Assembly: GCA_031360885.1 (NCBI GenBank)
Contig: JANMCC010000323.1
Location: forward strand, 1 to 6,199
Reading direction: 5' to 3'
DNA length: 6,199 nt
DNA from: Schlegelella_A sp031360885
GTDB taxonomy: Bacteria; Pseudomonadota; Gammaproteobacteria; Burkholderiales; Burkholderiaceae_C
In this document: positions 5,765-6,199 of the stretch, piece by piece
How positions within the stretch are numbered: position 1 is the first letter of the stretch
How the letters are laid out: the number at the start of each line of letters is the position of its first letter
Notes under the pieces: model-generated
The model's database searches: none
The model's input: the letters and a program-made list of their open reading frames with translations, nothing else
Told to the model about the DNA's origin: nothing
Position numbers and translations under genes: made by a program

Positions 5765-5778
5765 GGCGCCCGCCTCAG
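5761..5778. terminator. Palindrome spanning both convergent stop codons
   Basis: CTGAGGCG-CC-CGCCTCAG is a perfect 8-bp inverted repeat with a 2-base centre. The left arm contains the TGA stop of the AsmA-family gene (5762-5764), and the right arm contains the TGA stop of arginase on the minus strand (5777-5775). An RNA of either strand could form a short GC-rich stem. No T-run follows on either side, so bidirectional termination is a guess. Confidence 0.45.
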
Positions 5779-6199
5779 CGCCGCATCAGCGTGCTCTTGC
5801 CGAACAGGCTTTCGATCAGGTCGACGGCGATCTCGGCGGTGCGGTTGCGCACGTCGAGCGCCGGGTTCAGCTCCATCACGTCGAGCGAGGCCATCGCGCC
5901 GGTGTCGGCGATCATCTCCATGCAGAGCTGCGCCTCGCGGTAGGTGGGGCCGCCCTTGACGGTGGTGCCGACGCCGGGGGCGATGTCGGCGTCGAGGAAG
6001 TCGACGTCGAAGCTGACGTGCAGGTGGGTGTTGGCGTCGATCGTCGCCAGCGCCAGCTCCATCGTGTGGCGCATGCCCATCTCGTCGATGTAGCGCATGT
6101 CGAACACCTCGAGGCCGTGCTCGTGCACGAACTTCTTCTCGCCGGCGTCGACGCTGCGGATGCCGATCTGGCGCACCCACTTCGGGCTGATCGCCGGGA
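5775..6199 (-). CDS. rocF: Arginase, C-terminal part (start beyond the window)
   Basis: The visible 140 residues are the C-terminal part of a Mn-dependent arginase, which hydrolyses L-arginine to ornithine and urea in the cytoplasm. Visible residue 1 is the Pro encoded at 6197-6195, and the frame runs open to the window edge. Signals: RQIGIRSVDAGEKKF (9-23), then VSFDVDFLDADIAPGVGT (61-78), whose Asp64 and Asp66 are the expected Mn ligands of the S-x-D-x-D motif. Next come GGPTYREAQ (82-90) and MELNP with Glu109, the expected substrate-contact acid. The ending AVDLIESLFGK is also typical of bacterial arginases. The other metal ligands, including the DAHxD motif, lie outside the window. Agmatinase relatives are less likely given the GIRSVDAGE and MELNP context. 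A GTG at 6176 is an internal valine, not the start. Confidence 0.9.
   Translation of the reverse strand, partial: PAISPKWVRQIGIRSVDAGEKKFVHEHGLEVFDMRYIDEMGMRHTMELALATIDANTHLHVSFDVDFLDADIAPGVGTTVKGGPTYREAQLCMEMIADTGAMASLDVMELNPALDVRNRTAEIAVDLIESLFGKSTLMRR

Noticed and set aside
4783..6180. Minus-strand open frame antisense to the AsmA-family gene that also overlaps arginase in another frame
   Set aside because: It is Arg-rich and lacks motifs. The arginase frame over 5775-6199 and the AsmA frame explain the region.

Overview
This is a 6.2 kb piece of a GC-rich proteobacterial chromosome. GC is roughly 70%, with strong G/C preference at third codon positions in every gene. Gene types and style (AsmA-like protein, XthA-type exonuclease III, bacterial arginase, small secreted Arg/Ala-rich protein) suggest a betaproteobacterium, perhaps Burkholderiales. 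That placement is inference from gene content, not from a marker gene. No RNA gene, insertion sequence, CRISPR array, phage gene or other mobile element is visible.

Layout from left to right. A perfect 10-bp hairpin (1-24) opens the window, followed by about 70 bases with no gene. A minus-strand flavin disulfide oxidoreductase of the dihydrolipoamide dehydrogenase/mercuric reductase superfamily fills 93-1478. A 126-bp divergent gap separates it from a plus-strand 111-residue protein with a GIY-YIG-like motif set (1605-1940). A second plus-strand gene (2076-2432) encodes a small exported basic protein with three 11-residue repeats. It converges on a minus-strand cluster read right to left: a 72-residue uncharacterised protein (3882-3664), a CGHC thioredoxin-like protein (3602-3264) and exonuclease III (3267-2488). 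The last two overlap by ATGA. Divergent from this cluster, with only 13 bp between start codons, is a 622-residue AsmA-family protein (3896-5764). It converges, with a 10-bp gap, on the C-terminal part of an arginase (5775 to beyond the window edge).

How the genes work together: the thioredoxin-like protein and exonuclease III are probably translationally coupled and may be co-expressed, which would fit oxidative-stress or DNA-repair duty. The flavin disulfide oxidoreductase is also a thiol/redox enzyme but is a separate transcription unit. The AsmA-like protein is an envelope protein and the arginase belongs to arginine catabolism. Nothing in the sequence ties these last two to the others functionally.

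Overall the window looks like ordinary chromosomal housekeeping and accessory genes, with no convincing new multi-gene system. The points most worth a second look are compact regulatory or overlap structures: two Shine-Dalgarno sequences in one 13-bp divergent gap, competing hairpins just before the thioredoxin start, and a palindrome holding both convergent stop codons. The 11-mer repeat protein also merits attention.
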